Assembly: GCA_900551445.1 (NCBI GenBank)
Contig: URWA01000033.1
Location: forward strand, 1-33,182
Reading direction: 5' to 3'
Source: an uncultured Bacteroides sp.
GTDB taxonomy: Bacteria > Bacteroidota > Bacteroidia > Bacteroidales > Bacteroidaceae
DNA length: 33,182 nt
This document shows positions 8,621 through 17,734 of this stretch, one piece after another. Under the pieces are notes generated by a model. It worked only from the letters and a program-made list of their open reading frames with translations, was not told where the DNA came from and made no database searches. Made by a program: the position numbers and the translations under genes. Position 1 is the stretch's first letter. Every line of letters begins with the position of its first letter.

Positions 8621-11600
8621 ATGAAAAAATATAAAAATCTGATGTGGGCGTGCCTGGCCTGCTTGGCTATTCCTGCGGGGGCTCAAGATGCAGACAACAC
8701 TATTAGAGGTATGGTTGTCGATAAATGGGGGCATCCGGTTTATGGGGCTTCTGTCATGGTGAACGGCATACCGGGAACTAGAGTAGAGACAGATAAAGAG
8801 GGAAAATTTTCGATAGAGGCTTCTGCCGGACAACAACTGAACATTGTATCCGTGGATAAAGGGATGACTACGGTAAAGGCGGAAGGTAAATCTTTGATGA
8901 AAGTGGTGCTGAACTATGCAGGACAGTCTATTGATATCGGTGCAGGACGTACGTTTACCCGGGCTGAATCTACGGCTTCCGTATCTACAATTTATAATGA
9001 GGATTTCGATAAACGGAGTGCCAAGAATGTATCGAATTCTTTGATAGGTCAAGGCATGGGAATGGTTGTTCTGCAGAACTCCGGAAATTATGCAGATGCA
9101 GAACCTACCTTTTATATCAGAGGTCTTCAGAGTCTGTCCAGTAGTTCTCCATTGATCTTGGTGGATGGTCTGGAAAGAGACATGAGCCTGATTAGTCCGG
9201 AAGAAGTGGAATCGGTATCTGTGCTGAAAGATGCGGCTGCGGTTGCTTTGTATGGTTACAAAGGAATCAATGGCGCAATTTTAATCACCACGAAACGAGG
9301 TAAATACAACTCCAAGGAAATTAAGTTCACGTATGACCATGTGAATAATTACATGAGCCGTAAACCGGAATTCGTGGATGCGGCCACTTATGCGCAGGCT
9401 TACAATGAGGCACGTGGTTATGAAGGTTTGTCACCTCGTTATGCAGATAAGGAAGTGGAGTATTTCCGTAATGGAGAATATCCATATTTGTATCCAAATG
9501 TAGACTGGTTGGGAGAGACATTCAAGAATTCAGGTATCTCCAACAAATATACCATTGAGTTCCGTGGAGGTGGTTCGAAGTTCCGCTACTACTCAATGTT
9601 GGATTTGGTGACCGACAGGGGATTTATCAAGGAAGGGGATATGAATGACGGATATTCCACACAGAACAAATATTCCCGGGCCAATTTGCGTACGAACATG
9701 GATATTGATGTAAGTAGTACCACCAAATTGAAAGTGAATCTTTTAGGTACCTTGTCGGAATCTCTGCGTCCGGGAGCTTCGGCTAATCTTTGGGACATGA
9801 TTTATACGGTGCCTGCAGCTGCTTTTCCTATAAAGGATGAAGATGGTCTGTGGGGAGGAAACAATACGACTTGGCTGGGAACCCAAAACCCGGTAGCTCA
9901 GTCACAAGGAGCGGCTTATTCAAAAGGACATACTCGTAGTTTGTTTGCGGATTTGACATTAAATCAAGATTTGTCGGCTGTGACAGAAGGCTTAGGGTTC
10001 AATTTCAGATTGGCATACGATAATTATTCGTCTATTTGGGAAGATCATAGCCAGGCTTATACCTATGGTGGATATGCAATCAGTTATTCAGACCTGACAG
10101 GTCCTTTGTACACGCATACCACGGGAGGTGAACCTACGGAAATGGGCAAGGACGGAAGCATCAACAATTGGACACGTCAGTTCAATTTTTCCGGAGGATT
10201 TGACTATAATCGGAATTTCGCGGATAAACACGATGTGTATTCTCAGTTGAAGTGGGAGTATGAATATCGTGATTCTTACGGATTGAATACGACGATTTAC
10301 CGTCAGAACGTATCATGGTTTACACATTATGGATACGACAAACGTTATTTCGTGGATTTGGCCTTGGTAGGTTCCGGTTCCAGCTTGCTGGCTCCCGGTC
10401 ATAAATGGGCATTCTCTCCTACGGTTTCAGCCGCATGGGTGCTTTCAGAAGAAAACTTCATGAACAATGCAGCATGGATTGATTTCCTGAAACTTCGTGC
10501 TTCATTCGGTATCATCAATGCGGATTATTTGCCGGCGAGCGATGTGTACGACTATTGGGACCAGATTTATACCACAACGGGTACACGTTATATGTTCAAT
10601 AGTGCGTATGATTCATCCTTTGGAACCACGGAACTCAGTCGTTTGGCCAGTTCGAACTATACACATGAAAGAGGATATAAGTATAATGTAGGTATAGATG
10701 CCACGCTGTTCAAAGGGCTGAGCCTTTCAGTGGATGCTTATTATCAGCGTCGGAACAATATCTGGGTTTCTTCAGAAGGTAAATATACAGCTGTGTTAGG
10801 ACAGACACCTCCTTATGAAAACGCTGGTGTAGTAGATAGCTGGGGCGGTGAATTTAACCTGGATTATACGAAGCGTCTGGGAGATGTAGTGTTGAATGCA
10901 GGGGGTAGTTTCAATTGGAACCGGAGTCAGATCAAGGAACAGTTGGAAGAGCCCAGAATGTATGATAATCTTGTACAGACCGGTCATTCCCTGAGCCAGA
11001 TTTATGGTTTGGAGGCTGTTGGTTTCTTTAAAGATGCGGACGACATTGCAAATAGTTTGCCTCAAAGTTTCGGAACTGTATATCCGGGAGATATTAAGTA
11101 CCGGGATGTAAATGGGGATAAGGTGATTGATAGCAATGACGTGACTGCAATTGGTTACAGTACAGTTGCTCCAGAGATTTATTATACGTTCCATTTGGGC
11201 GCAGAGTGGAAGGGACTTGGCTTTGATGCCCAGTTCCAGGGTACAGGCCGTTATTCAGCCATTCTGAATACGAAGAGTATGTTCTGGCCTTTGTTGAGTA
11301 CGACCACACTTTCTACTCATTATTATGAAAATCGTTGGACACCGGAAAATCAAGAGGCAAGATATCCTCGATTGAGTACTCAGAGTAATACCAACAACTA
11401 TCAGACCAATACGGTTTGGTTGGCCGACCGTTCGTTCTTGAAGCTCCGCAATATTGAAGTTTATTATAACTTCCCTAAATCTTGGTTGCAGAAGACGAAA
11501 TTTATCGGTGATGCAAGATTGTATGTAAGAGGAGTCGATTTGTTATGTTTCGATAAGATTGATGTATTGGATCCGGAATCTTATGGAGTTACAAATCCTC

Positions 11601-11641
11601 TGAACAAGAGTCTGATTATAGGTTTGAAAGTAGGTTTTTAA
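8621..11641 (+). CDS. SusC/RagA-type TonB-dependent transporter (second pair)
   Basis: A SusC homologue of 1006 residues from the ATG at 8621. A TTG at 8600 in frame would add seven residues, but the ATG directly precedes a good signal peptide (1-21, ending in AGA before QDADN). A carboxypeptidase-regulatory-like domain follows ('GMVVDKWGHPVYGASV'). The plug carries the SusC signature 'LKDAAAVALYGYKGINGAI' at 202-220. The usual TonB-box-like 'VVVGYG' segment is replaced by 'IDIGAGRTFTRAES' at 104-117. The barrel ends in 'LIIGLKVGF'. It differs clearly in sequence from the first SusC, so this is an old second pair, probably with a different oligosaccharide preference, rather than a recent duplication. 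Confidence 0.93.
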   Translation: MKKYKNLMWACLACLAIPAGAQDADNTIRGMVVDKWGHPVYGASVMVNGIPGTRVETDKEGKFSIEASAGQQLNIVSVDKGMTTVKAEGKSLMKVVLNYAGQSIDIGAGRTFTRAESTASVSTIYNEDFDKRSAKNVSNSLIGQGMGMVVLQNSGNYADAEPTFYIRGLQSLSSSSPLILVDGLERDMSLISPEEVESVSVLKDAAAVALYGYKGINGAILITTKRGKYNSKEIKFTYDHVNNYMSRKPEFVDAATYAQAYNEARGYEGLSPRYADKEVEYFRNGEYPYLYPNVDWLGETFKNSGISNKYTIEFRGGGSKFRYYSMLDLVTDRGFIKEGDMNDGYSTQNKYSRANLRTNMDIDVSSTTKLKVNLLGTLSESLRPGASANLWDMIYTVPAAAFPIKDEDGLWGGNNTTWLGTQNPVAQSQGAAYSKGHTRSLFADLTLNQDLSAVTEGLGFNFRLAYDNYSSIWEDHSQAYTYGGYAISYSDLTGPLYTHTTGGEPTEMGKDGSINNWTRQFNFSGGFDYNRNFADKHDVYSQLKWEYEYRDSYGLNTTIYRQNVSWFTHYGYDKRYFVDLALVGSGSSLLAPGHKWAFSPTVSAAWVLSEENFMNNAAWIDFLKLRASFGIINADYLPASDVYDYWDQIYTTTGTRYMFNSAYDSSFGTTELSRLASSNYTHERGYKYNVGIDATLFKGLSLSVDAYYQRRNNIWVSSEGKYTAVLGQTPPYENAGVVDSWGGEFNLDYTKRLGDVVLNAGGSFNWNRSQIKEQLEEPRMYDNLVQTGHSLSQIYGLEAVGFFKDADDIANSLPQSFGTVYPGDIKYRDVNGDKVIDSNDVTAIGYSTVAPEIYYTFHLGAEWKGLGFDAQFQGTGRYSAILNTKSMFWPLLSTTTLSTHYYENRWTPENQEARYPRLSTQSNTNNYQTNTVWLADRSFLKLRNIEVYYNFPKSWLQKTKFIGDARLYVRGVDLLCFDKIDVLDPESYGVTNPLNKSLIIGLKVGF

Positions 11642-11659
11642 TCTTAAAAGAAACGAAGA

Positions 11660-13411
11660 ATGAAACTTAGAAGAATTGTCTATGGTATGTTGTGTATGGG
11701 GGCATTGGCTTCGTGCTCAGACCAGATGAACTACCATGAATATAATAATTATGACGAAGAATTTGTGAAGCTGAATTTTAGCAATGTGGGAGGTCTGATT
11801 ACGACCATTTACCTGGATCTAGATACTGATTTTGGAAACTATTCTGGAGCGGTGTTGGGTTCGGCTACGGATGAATCGCAGTATGCTTATACTGGAAACT
11901 CTATTGAAACATTCTATAATGGTTCATGGAGTCCGACAAATGCACAGAGTGGGACTTGGACCACTTGTTATTCAGGAATTTCAAACTGTAATTTGTTCTT
12001 GGATAAATATGTCGGCCTGACTTTCCCAGAATTGGAGCAGAATGCGGACTATAAACCTCAGATGTTCCGGTATAATAACTACCAGTATGAGGTGCGTTTC
12101 CTCCGTGCTTATTTTTATTTCAATTTGGTGCGTCAGTATGGAGACGTCCCGTTTACCGATCATTTCCTGACAGCGGATGAAAGTAACACCTTGAGTCGTA
12201 CGCCGGCTAAAGAGATTTTCAATTATATCATTTCGGAATGTGATGACATAAAGGATTTGATTATTGAGGATTATGCCAATCTTCCCGCCGACGTGGTATT
12301 GCCTAGTGAATCTCCTGAAACAGGACGTGTGAACAAGGCTACGGTGTTGGCGTTGAAGGCTCGTGCGGCGCTTTATGCAGCAAGTCCCTTGTTTAATACT
12401 GAGAACGATCCGGAATTATGGCATCGTGCAGCCACGGCCAATAAAGAATTGTTGGACTATTGCGTGAATGAACGTGGAATGAAGTTGGTGAGCGACTATG
12501 CTTCTTTGTGGGATAAGAACAATTATAAGAATGCAACCGACGAATTGATTTTCGGCCGTCGTGCGAACCGTGAGTCAAGTTCTATGGAGTCTTATAATTA
12601 TCCTGCCGGTATTGAAGGTGGAAATGGAGGTAATTGTCCGACACAGAATTTGGTGGATGCTTATGAAACAACAGATGGTTATCCTGTACGTTTGGTGGAT
12701 GGCGTATGGACTGCGGAAGGCAGCCGTGTGTTTGATCCGGCAAAACCTTATGAGAATCGTGACCCGCGTCTGAAAATGACCATTTGTGTCAATGAAGAGA
12801 CTGGATGGCCTACATGGAATGAAACTCCGATTTATACCTATCAAGGAGGTGCCAATGGACAGCCTTTGAATGGAGGTACTCCGACTGGATATTATTTGAA
12901 AAAGTATTGCCAGGGAGATATTGACCTTCGTTCCAACAGTACCAATAAATCGGCTTATCATACATGGATAACTTATCGTTTGGGCGAGTTCTATTTGAAC
13001 TATGCTGAGGCTGTGTTCCGTTATCTGGGAAGCGCGGATGCCACAAATGCTGAGTTTACGATGTCTGCCCGTCAGGCGGCAAGCATGACTCGTGAACGTG
13101 AAGGAGTGGGAATGCCTGCTTTCCCATTGAATATGTCGAATGAGGATTTCTGGGAAGCATACAAAAAGGAACGTATGGTGGAACTTGCTTTTGAGGGACA
13201 TCGTTTCTGGGATGTACGTCGCTGGAAGGAAGCTGACAAGTATTTTGTGAATATAGATGAACTGCAAATCTCTAAGACAGGAGATAATACGGCTTATTCT
13301 TATTCTACAGTGGTTAGCACCCGTCAGTGGGACGACAAGATGTATCTTTTCCCGATACCTCAGTCTGAAAGAATGAAGAATCCTAATTTAACTCAGAATC
13401 CGGGCTGGTAA
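11660..13411 (+). CDS. SusD/RagB-type surface glycan-binding lipoprotein (second pair)
   Basis: A 583-residue SusD homologue with lipobox LASC and Cys19, followed by SDQ. Typical family segments are seen: 'EVRFLRAYFYFNLVRQYGDVPF' near 150-170, 'NKATVLALKARAALYAASPLFN' near 225-245, 'YRLGEFYLNYAEAVF' near 440, 'KERMVELAFEGHRFWDVRRWKEA' near 510 and the terminal 'LFPIPQSERMKNPNLTQNPGW'. It follows its SusC partner by 18 bases. The stop codon lies inside a 9-base-pair hairpin (13396-13422) before the lyase gene, which may set relative transcript levels. Confidence 0.95.
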   Translation: MKLRRIVYGMLCMGALASCSDQMNYHEYNNYDEEFVKLNFSNVGGLITTIYLDLDTDFGNYSGAVLGSATDESQYAYTGNSIETFYNGSWSPTNAQSGTWTTCYSGISNCNLFLDKYVGLTFPELEQNADYKPQMFRYNNYQYEVRFLRAYFYFNLVRQYGDVPFTDHFLTADESNTLSRTPAKEIFNYIISECDDIKDLIIEDYANLPADVVLPSESPETGRVNKATVLALKARAALYAASPLFNTENDPELWHRAATANKELLDYCVNERGMKLVSDYASLWDKNNYKNATDELIFGRRANRESSSMESYNYPAGIEGGNGGNCPTQNLVDAYETTDGYPVRLVDGVWTAEGSRVFDPAKPYENRDPRLKMTICVNEETGWPTWNETPIYTYQGGANGQPLNGGTPTGYYLKKYCQGDIDLRSNSTNKSAYHTWITYRLGEFYLNYAEAVFRYLGSADATNAEFTMSARQAASMTREREGVGMPAFPLNMSNEDFWEAYKKERMVELAFEGHRFWDVRRWKEADKYFVNIDELQISKTGDNTAYSYSTVVSTRQWDDKMYLFPIPQSERMKNPNLTQNPGW

Positions 13412-13422
13412 GTCCCGGATTC
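13396..13422 (+). promoter_or_regulatory. Hairpin spanning the second SusD stop codon, upstream of the lyase gene
   Basis: GAATCCGGG (13396-13404) and CCCGGATTC (13414-13422) are perfect inverted copies around a 9-base loop that contains the SusD stop codon. No run of T follows, so it is not a standard terminator. A transcript-stabilising or processing element between the import genes and the enzyme gene is plausible but inferred. Confidence 0.4.
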
Positions 13423-13456
13423 CGGAAAAGTATAAATATTTAAACTATAAGATATC

Positions 13457-15526
13457 ATGAAAAGACTATTTACAAGTTTCGTGGGCGTGGCTTGTCTTTT
13501 TGCCCTATCTGCCTGTTCGGATGAAGAAACTCCGGCGCCACAGACTGGAACTGAAGAATTGCCTGCACTTCCTTCTGAGGTGGTAAAAGACGGTCGGGCG
13601 ATGTGGGTGAGCTATGACCCGACTCCTGATGAGGATGTTAATTCTACAACATTTATACATGGGGCTTTAGTCAGCTGGCGTTTGTTGCTGAGCGACCCTT
13701 CCAATGTGGCGTTTGATATTTATAAGTCGGTGGATGGAGGGCAGGAGGTAAAATTGAATGGAGAAGCCTTGCTCAATTCCACTTGCTTCTTGGATGAGAA
13801 TGTAGATGCAACCAAAACCAACCATTATCGCGTGACATTGTCTGGAAATACTGAAACCATCTGTGAATGTGATTTCACTCCGGAAATGGCTCAGACTTAT
13901 TATCATAAAATTACATTGAATGCCAATCCTTCCACCATAGAGCTGCCGGAAAACGGTTCGTATGTGGCCGATGATATTCAGGTCGGAGAATTGGATGGAG
14001 ATGGTGAAATGGAGATTGTGGTAAAACGTGAACCCTATGATGGGGCAAACCAGGGTGGCTGGCACAGTGGTACCACTTTGCTGGAGGCTTATAAATTGGA
14101 TGGAACTTTCTTGTGGCGTATCGACTTGGGAGTGAACATCCGTTCAGGATCTCATTATACTTCCTATATTTTGTATGACTTTGATGGAGACGGTCTTTGT
14201 GAAATTGCTTTCCGCTCTTCAGAAGGTACACAGTTTGCTGATGGAAAGATGATTACTGGAGAGGATGGAAAGGTGCATGATTACCGTATTCGTGATTTGA
14301 ATGGCACAGGATGGGTTTCCGGCGCGGGGCTTCCTACCACTTGCGGTCTGATTTTTGATGGTCCTGAATATATTTCAATTTGCCGTGGATATGATGGCCG
14401 TGAGATTGCCCGTACAGATAATATTCCTCGTGGTGGAGAAGGCTCCAAAGTGGAACGTGCTACTTATTGGGGTGATTATTGGGGCGATGACTATGGCAAC
14501 CGTATGGATCGTTTCTTTATTGGTGCAGCCTATTTGGATGGAATTCCAGATCCGGCGACTGGGGCTAGAACAAGCAATCCTAGTTTGATTGTGACACGTG
14601 GTATTTATAAGAACTGGCAGGTTTGGGCCTTTGATTTGAAAGGAACTGAACTGGAAAACCGTTGGAAGTTTGATACGAAAGATCATGATGAAAAGTGGTT
14701 GGCAATGAGTTCTCATGCTTTCCGTGTGGCCGATTTGGACAATGATGGAAAAGATGAAATACTTTATGGTTCAGCGGCTATTGATGATAATGGAAATGAA
14801 CTTTGGTGTACTGGCAATGGACATGGAGACTGCTTGCATGTTGGTAAATTCATAAAGGATCGGGATGGCTTGCAGATTGTGGCTTCATTTGAGGAAGAAA
14901 ACACATATGCAGAACAGGGACTCGGATATGGATGCCAGGTGATTGATGCTCGCGACGGTTCTCTGATTGCGGCTCATGGAGCTGGAAAGAACGGCGATGT
15001 CGGACGTTGTATTGTAGCCGATGTGGATCCTGACAGTCCTAACATGGAGTATTGGTCTTCAATGGGAAGAGGTATGTTTAATTGCGGAGGTCCTACAGAC
15101 GTTGCCGTTTCGACCAGTATGCCTACTGGAATCGGTCAGGGAGTCATGTACAATGGTGCTATCTGGTGGACCGGACAATTGACTCGTGAACTGTTTGACC
15201 GTGCCTTGATTCTAAGTTATAAGGCTAATCCGATTACAAATAAGAATCGTATTGTTAATTTCAATACGGGATATGGCAGTAATCAGGGAAATCACGGTAC
15301 GAAATACAATCCTTGTTATTATGGTGATTTCTTGGGCGATTGGAGAGAGGAAATTATTTATGGCTCAGAGGATAATACAGCTATCTATATATTCTCGACC
15401 AATTATCCGACTGATTATCGTTTCCCACACCTGATGACTGATCATACGTATGACATGAGTCAGGCAATGCAGAATATCGGTTATAATCAGCCTACTCATT
15501 TAGGCTATTATATTGGACTTAAGTAA
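13457..15526 (+). CDS. Rhamnogalacturonan lyase, polysaccharide lyase family 11, surface lipoprotein
   Basis: A 689-residue PL11 enzyme that cleaves the galacturonosyl-rhamnose backbone of rhamnogalacturonan I by beta-elimination, as YesW and YesX do in Bacillus. The lipobox LSAC gives Cys20, followed by SDEE, the surface-export type. Residues about 38-140 form the N-terminal beta-sandwich domain ('WVSYDPTPDE' to 'ECDFTP'), and residues about 155-689 the eight-bladed propeller. Calcium-binding-type loops are seen: 'DGDGEMEI' at 180-187, 'DFDGDGLCEI' at 241-250, 'DLDNDGKDEI' at 426-435 and 'GDWREEII' at 627-634. The family's closing 'NQPTHLGYYIG' is at 677-687. It is the only carbohydrate-active enzyme in the operon and defines the likely substrate. 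Endo or exo action cannot be told from the sequence. Confidence 0.93.
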   Translation: MKRLFTSFVGVACLFALSACSDEETPAPQTGTEELPALPSEVVKDGRAMWVSYDPTPDEDVNSTTFIHGALVSWRLLLSDPSNVAFDIYKSVDGGQEVKLNGEALLNSTCFLDENVDATKTNHYRVTLSGNTETICECDFTPEMAQTYYHKITLNANPSTIELPENGSYVADDIQVGELDGDGEMEIVVKREPYDGANQGGWHSGTTLLEAYKLDGTFLWRIDLGVNIRSGSHYTSYILYDFDGDGLCEIAFRSSEGTQFADGKMITGEDGKVHDYRIRDLNGTGWVSGAGLPTTCGLIFDGPEYISICRGYDGREIARTDNIPRGGEGSKVERATYWGDYWGDDYGNRMDRFFIGAAYLDGIPDPATGARTSNPSLIVTRGIYKNWQVWAFDLKGTELENRWKFDTKDHDEKWLAMSSHAFRVADLDNDGKDEILYGSAAIDDNGNELWCTGNGHGDCLHVGKFIKDRDGLQIVASFEEENTYAEQGLGYGCQVIDARDGSLIAAHGAGKNGDVGRCIVADVDPDSPNMEYWSSMGRGMFNCGGPTDVAVSTSMPTGIGQGVMYNGAIWWTGQLTRELFDRALILSYKANPITNKNRIVNFNTGYGSNQGNHGTKYNPCYYGDFLGDWREEIIYGSEDNTAIYIFSTNYPTDYRFPHLMTDHTYDMSQAMQNIGYNQPTHLGYYIGLK

Positions 15527-15552
15527 TAGTTAAACAAAAGTTAGTTAGATTG

Positions 15553-15600
15553 GGTTGGCGTGGGAGCAAGTGATTGTGTGGACGCCAACCACATTTTTTT
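15553..15600 (+). terminator. Rho-independent terminator of the PUL operon
   Basis: GGTTGGCGT (15553-15561) pairs perfectly with ACGCCAACC (15582-15590). After a short ACA it is followed by a run of seven T, 27 bases after the lyase stop codon. Confidence 0.85.
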
Positions 15601-15637
15601 GAGAGATGCGTAGGGCCTGATTGCTTTTACAGCATAA

Positions 15638-15686
15638 CAAAACAGGTTGTCTTCAAGTGCAAATTGAGGACAACCTGTTTTGTTTT
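15638..15686. terminator. Bidirectional terminator between the PUL and fbp
   Basis: CAAAACAGGTTGTC (15638-15651) and GACAACCTGTTTTG (15669-15682) are perfect 14-base inverted copies around a 17-base loop. TTTTC follows on the plus strand. On the minus strand the stem itself ends in GTTTTG followed by TTAT. It lies just past the fbp stop codon, so it probably ends fbp transcripts and backs up the PUL terminator. Confidence 0.8.
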
Positions 15687-15713
15687 CTGGATTTATGTCT
15701 TGTAGGGTTGAGG

Positions 15714-17711
15714 TCAGCTTCCCTTTTCTTTGATGATGCCATTCTGGTAGGCCACCAGCAGTTTCTTCAGGTCTTCAATCTGGACCATCAGTTCGCGTCC
15801 CTTGTCGGTGTCTTTCACCATCATTCGTTTGCTGCTCAGCTCTACGATTTGTGTGGTCGACTTGATGTCGAGTCCCTCTTCTATCGCTTTCTGGGTGGAA
15901 GTAAACGGTTCATGCTGTACGAGCTGGAAACCGCGGGAGTGGTACACCAGTGTATAGCCTGCGATACCCGTTTCTGGCTGGTAGGCTTTGGAGAATCCTC
16001 CGTCGATGACCATTAGTTTGCCGTTGGCCTTGATGGGCTTTTCTCCTTTCACGGCTTTTACAGGTACGTGTCCGTTGATGATGTGGCGGTGTTCGCCTTC
16101 CACTCCAAACTCATCCATAATCATGTCGCAGATATCTTCCCGGTCGCGTAGGGTATAATAATATCCTTTCACTTCCTTGTGCGTTTCCTTGTCGGTCAGG
16201 AAATATCGCTCAAAGGTAGCCATTTTGCTCTTGTCGAAAGCCGGAGAATTTTTACCACACCACAGGTACCAGATGAAATCTTTGGCAAAAGCTTTTTCCG
16301 GATGGTCGTCTTCTGCGAAATAGGCTGTACGAATCAGCTGTCCTACCCGCTTCAGCAGGGCTTCACCTTTGTATTTGCTGCCCAGTATTTCCACTTCTTT
16401 CAAGGTTCCGTCAGCGTTCATCGGCATGGAAGCATGGAAAAGCAGGTTGGAGTTGCAGACATTGTACATGCATCCGTAACGGAAGATGCATTTCATGTGC
16501 TTGCGCAATTTTTCACTGCCCGTAAAGGAATTGTGCAGTTTCAGCACGATTTCTTGTTCTTCCTCTGTCAGCTGGTATGGATTTTCCGGGTCGACAGTGG
16601 GGAACAGACAGTCACGCATTTCGTAGTCTTTTCCATCGAGCTGGAATACTTTCCGCTTGAAGTCAATGTGATGCAGAAGCATTCGGTCGTTCATGTCAAA
16701 TTCCGGATGGCGGAGAATGGCGGCTGCTTCCAGCTTGAACTGTATGATGGTGATGGCCTTGTGCATTTGTGAGATGAGCCGCAAGGTCTTGTCATTGTAT
16801 GTACTGCTTTCCGGTGCGATTTTAGGCGCAAAATATTGGCATGGGTCGTTGGCGTATGCTTCCATGGCGAAGGTAGCCAGCGGAAGCAGGTTGATGCCGT
16901 ATCCGTCTTCCAGTGCCGGGAGGTTTCCGTAACGCATGGCCAGACGGAGCACGTTGGCAATGCAGCAGTCGTTGCCGGAGGCAGCTCCCATCCAAAGAAT
17001 GTCGTGATTGCCCCATTGGATGTCGAAGTTATGATAGTCGCAAAGCGTATCCATGATGATGTGCGGACCGGGACCACGGTCGAAAATGTCACCCAGAATA
17101 TGCAGGGAGTCAATGGTCAGCCGTTGGATAAGATTGCACAGGGCAATGATGAAATCATCGGCACGCCGTGTGTCAATGATGGTGCGGATGATGACATTGA
17201 TGTAGGCCTGCTTGTTGGGATCCATGGTGCTTTCGTGAAGCAGTTCCTGGATGATGTAGGAAAATTCTTCGGGCAGCGCCTTGCGGACCTTCGAACGGGT
17301 GTATTTGGAGGAAACGTTCTGGCAGACTTTGACCAGCTGGTTGAGGGTGATGACATACCAGTCTACAATGTCTTTTTCCACCTCTTTGACCAGTTGCAGC
17401 TTTTGCTCGGGATAGTAAATCAACGTACAAAGTTCCTTTTTCTCCATTTCCCGGAGGTTGTTGCCGAAAATTTCATTGACTTTCCGCTTGATAGCTCCTG
17501 ATGCATTACGGAGCACATGCTGAAAGGCTTCATATTCTCCGTGCAGGTCGGCAAGGAAATGTTCTGTGCCTTTAGGCAGGTTGAGAATGGCTTCCAGGTT
17601 GATGATTTCCGTACTGGCAGCCGCCAGACTGGGGAAGTCGTGGGAGAGGAGTTCCAGGTAACGGATATCCTCTTGTATCATTTCCGAGGTGATTTGTTTG
17701 TAGGTTTCCAT
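15714..17711 (-). CDS. fbp: Fructose-1,6-bisphosphatase, class III
   Basis: A 665-residue cytosolic enzyme hydrolysing fructose 1,6-bisphosphate to fructose 6-phosphate in gluconeogenesis. Its length and sequence match the class III (FBPase_2) family of Firmicutes and Bacteroidetes, which carries a calcineurin-like metallophosphatase core. Metal-binding motifs are present: 'FLADLHGEYEAF' at 52-63, 'GDIFDRGP' at 207-214 and 'WGNHDILWMG' at 233-242, with 'INGHVPVKA' in the C-terminal part. It starts 23 bases after the AspT-like transporter gene and is probably cotranscribed with it from the promoter at 19401. No internal promoter was seen in the gap. Organic acid or amino acid transport next to gluconeogenesis fits growth on non-sugar carbon, but that link is inferred. 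Confidence 0.95.
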   Translation of the reverse strand: METYKQITSEMIQEDIRYLELLSHDFPSLAAASTEIINLEAILNLPKGTEHFLADLHGEYEAFQHVLRNASGAIKRKVNEIFGNNLREMEKKELCTLIYYPEQKLQLVKEVEKDIVDWYVITLNQLVKVCQNVSSKYTRSKVRKALPEEFSYIIQELLHESTMDPNKQAYINVIIRTIIDTRRADDFIIALCNLIQRLTIDSLHILGDIFDRGPGPHIIMDTLCDYHNFDIQWGNHDILWMGAASGNDCCIANVLRLAMRYGNLPALEDGYGINLLPLATFAMEAYANDPCQYFAPKIAPESSTYNDKTLRLISQMHKAITIIQFKLEAAAILRHPEFDMNDRMLLHHIDFKRKVFQLDGKDYEMRDCLFPTVDPENPYQLTEEEQEIVLKLHNSFTGSEKLRKHMKCIFRYGCMYNVCNSNLLFHASMPMNADGTLKEVEILGSKYKGEALLKRVGQLIRTAYFAEDDHPEKAFAKDFIWYLWCGKNSPAFDKSKMATFERYFLTDKETHKEVKGYYYTLRDREDICDMIMDEFGVEGEHRHIINGHVPVKAVKGEKPIKANGKLMVIDGGFSKAYQPETGIAGYTLVYHSRGFQLVQHEPFTSTQKAIEEGLDIKSTTQIVELSSKRMMVKDTDKGRELMVQIEDLKKLLVAYQNGIIKEKGS

Positions 17712-17734
17712 GATATCAGGTAATTTTTTAAGTT

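Noticed and set aside
12575..13267. 230-codon minus-strand frame
   Set aside because: Antisense to the second SusD gene, with no recognisable domain.
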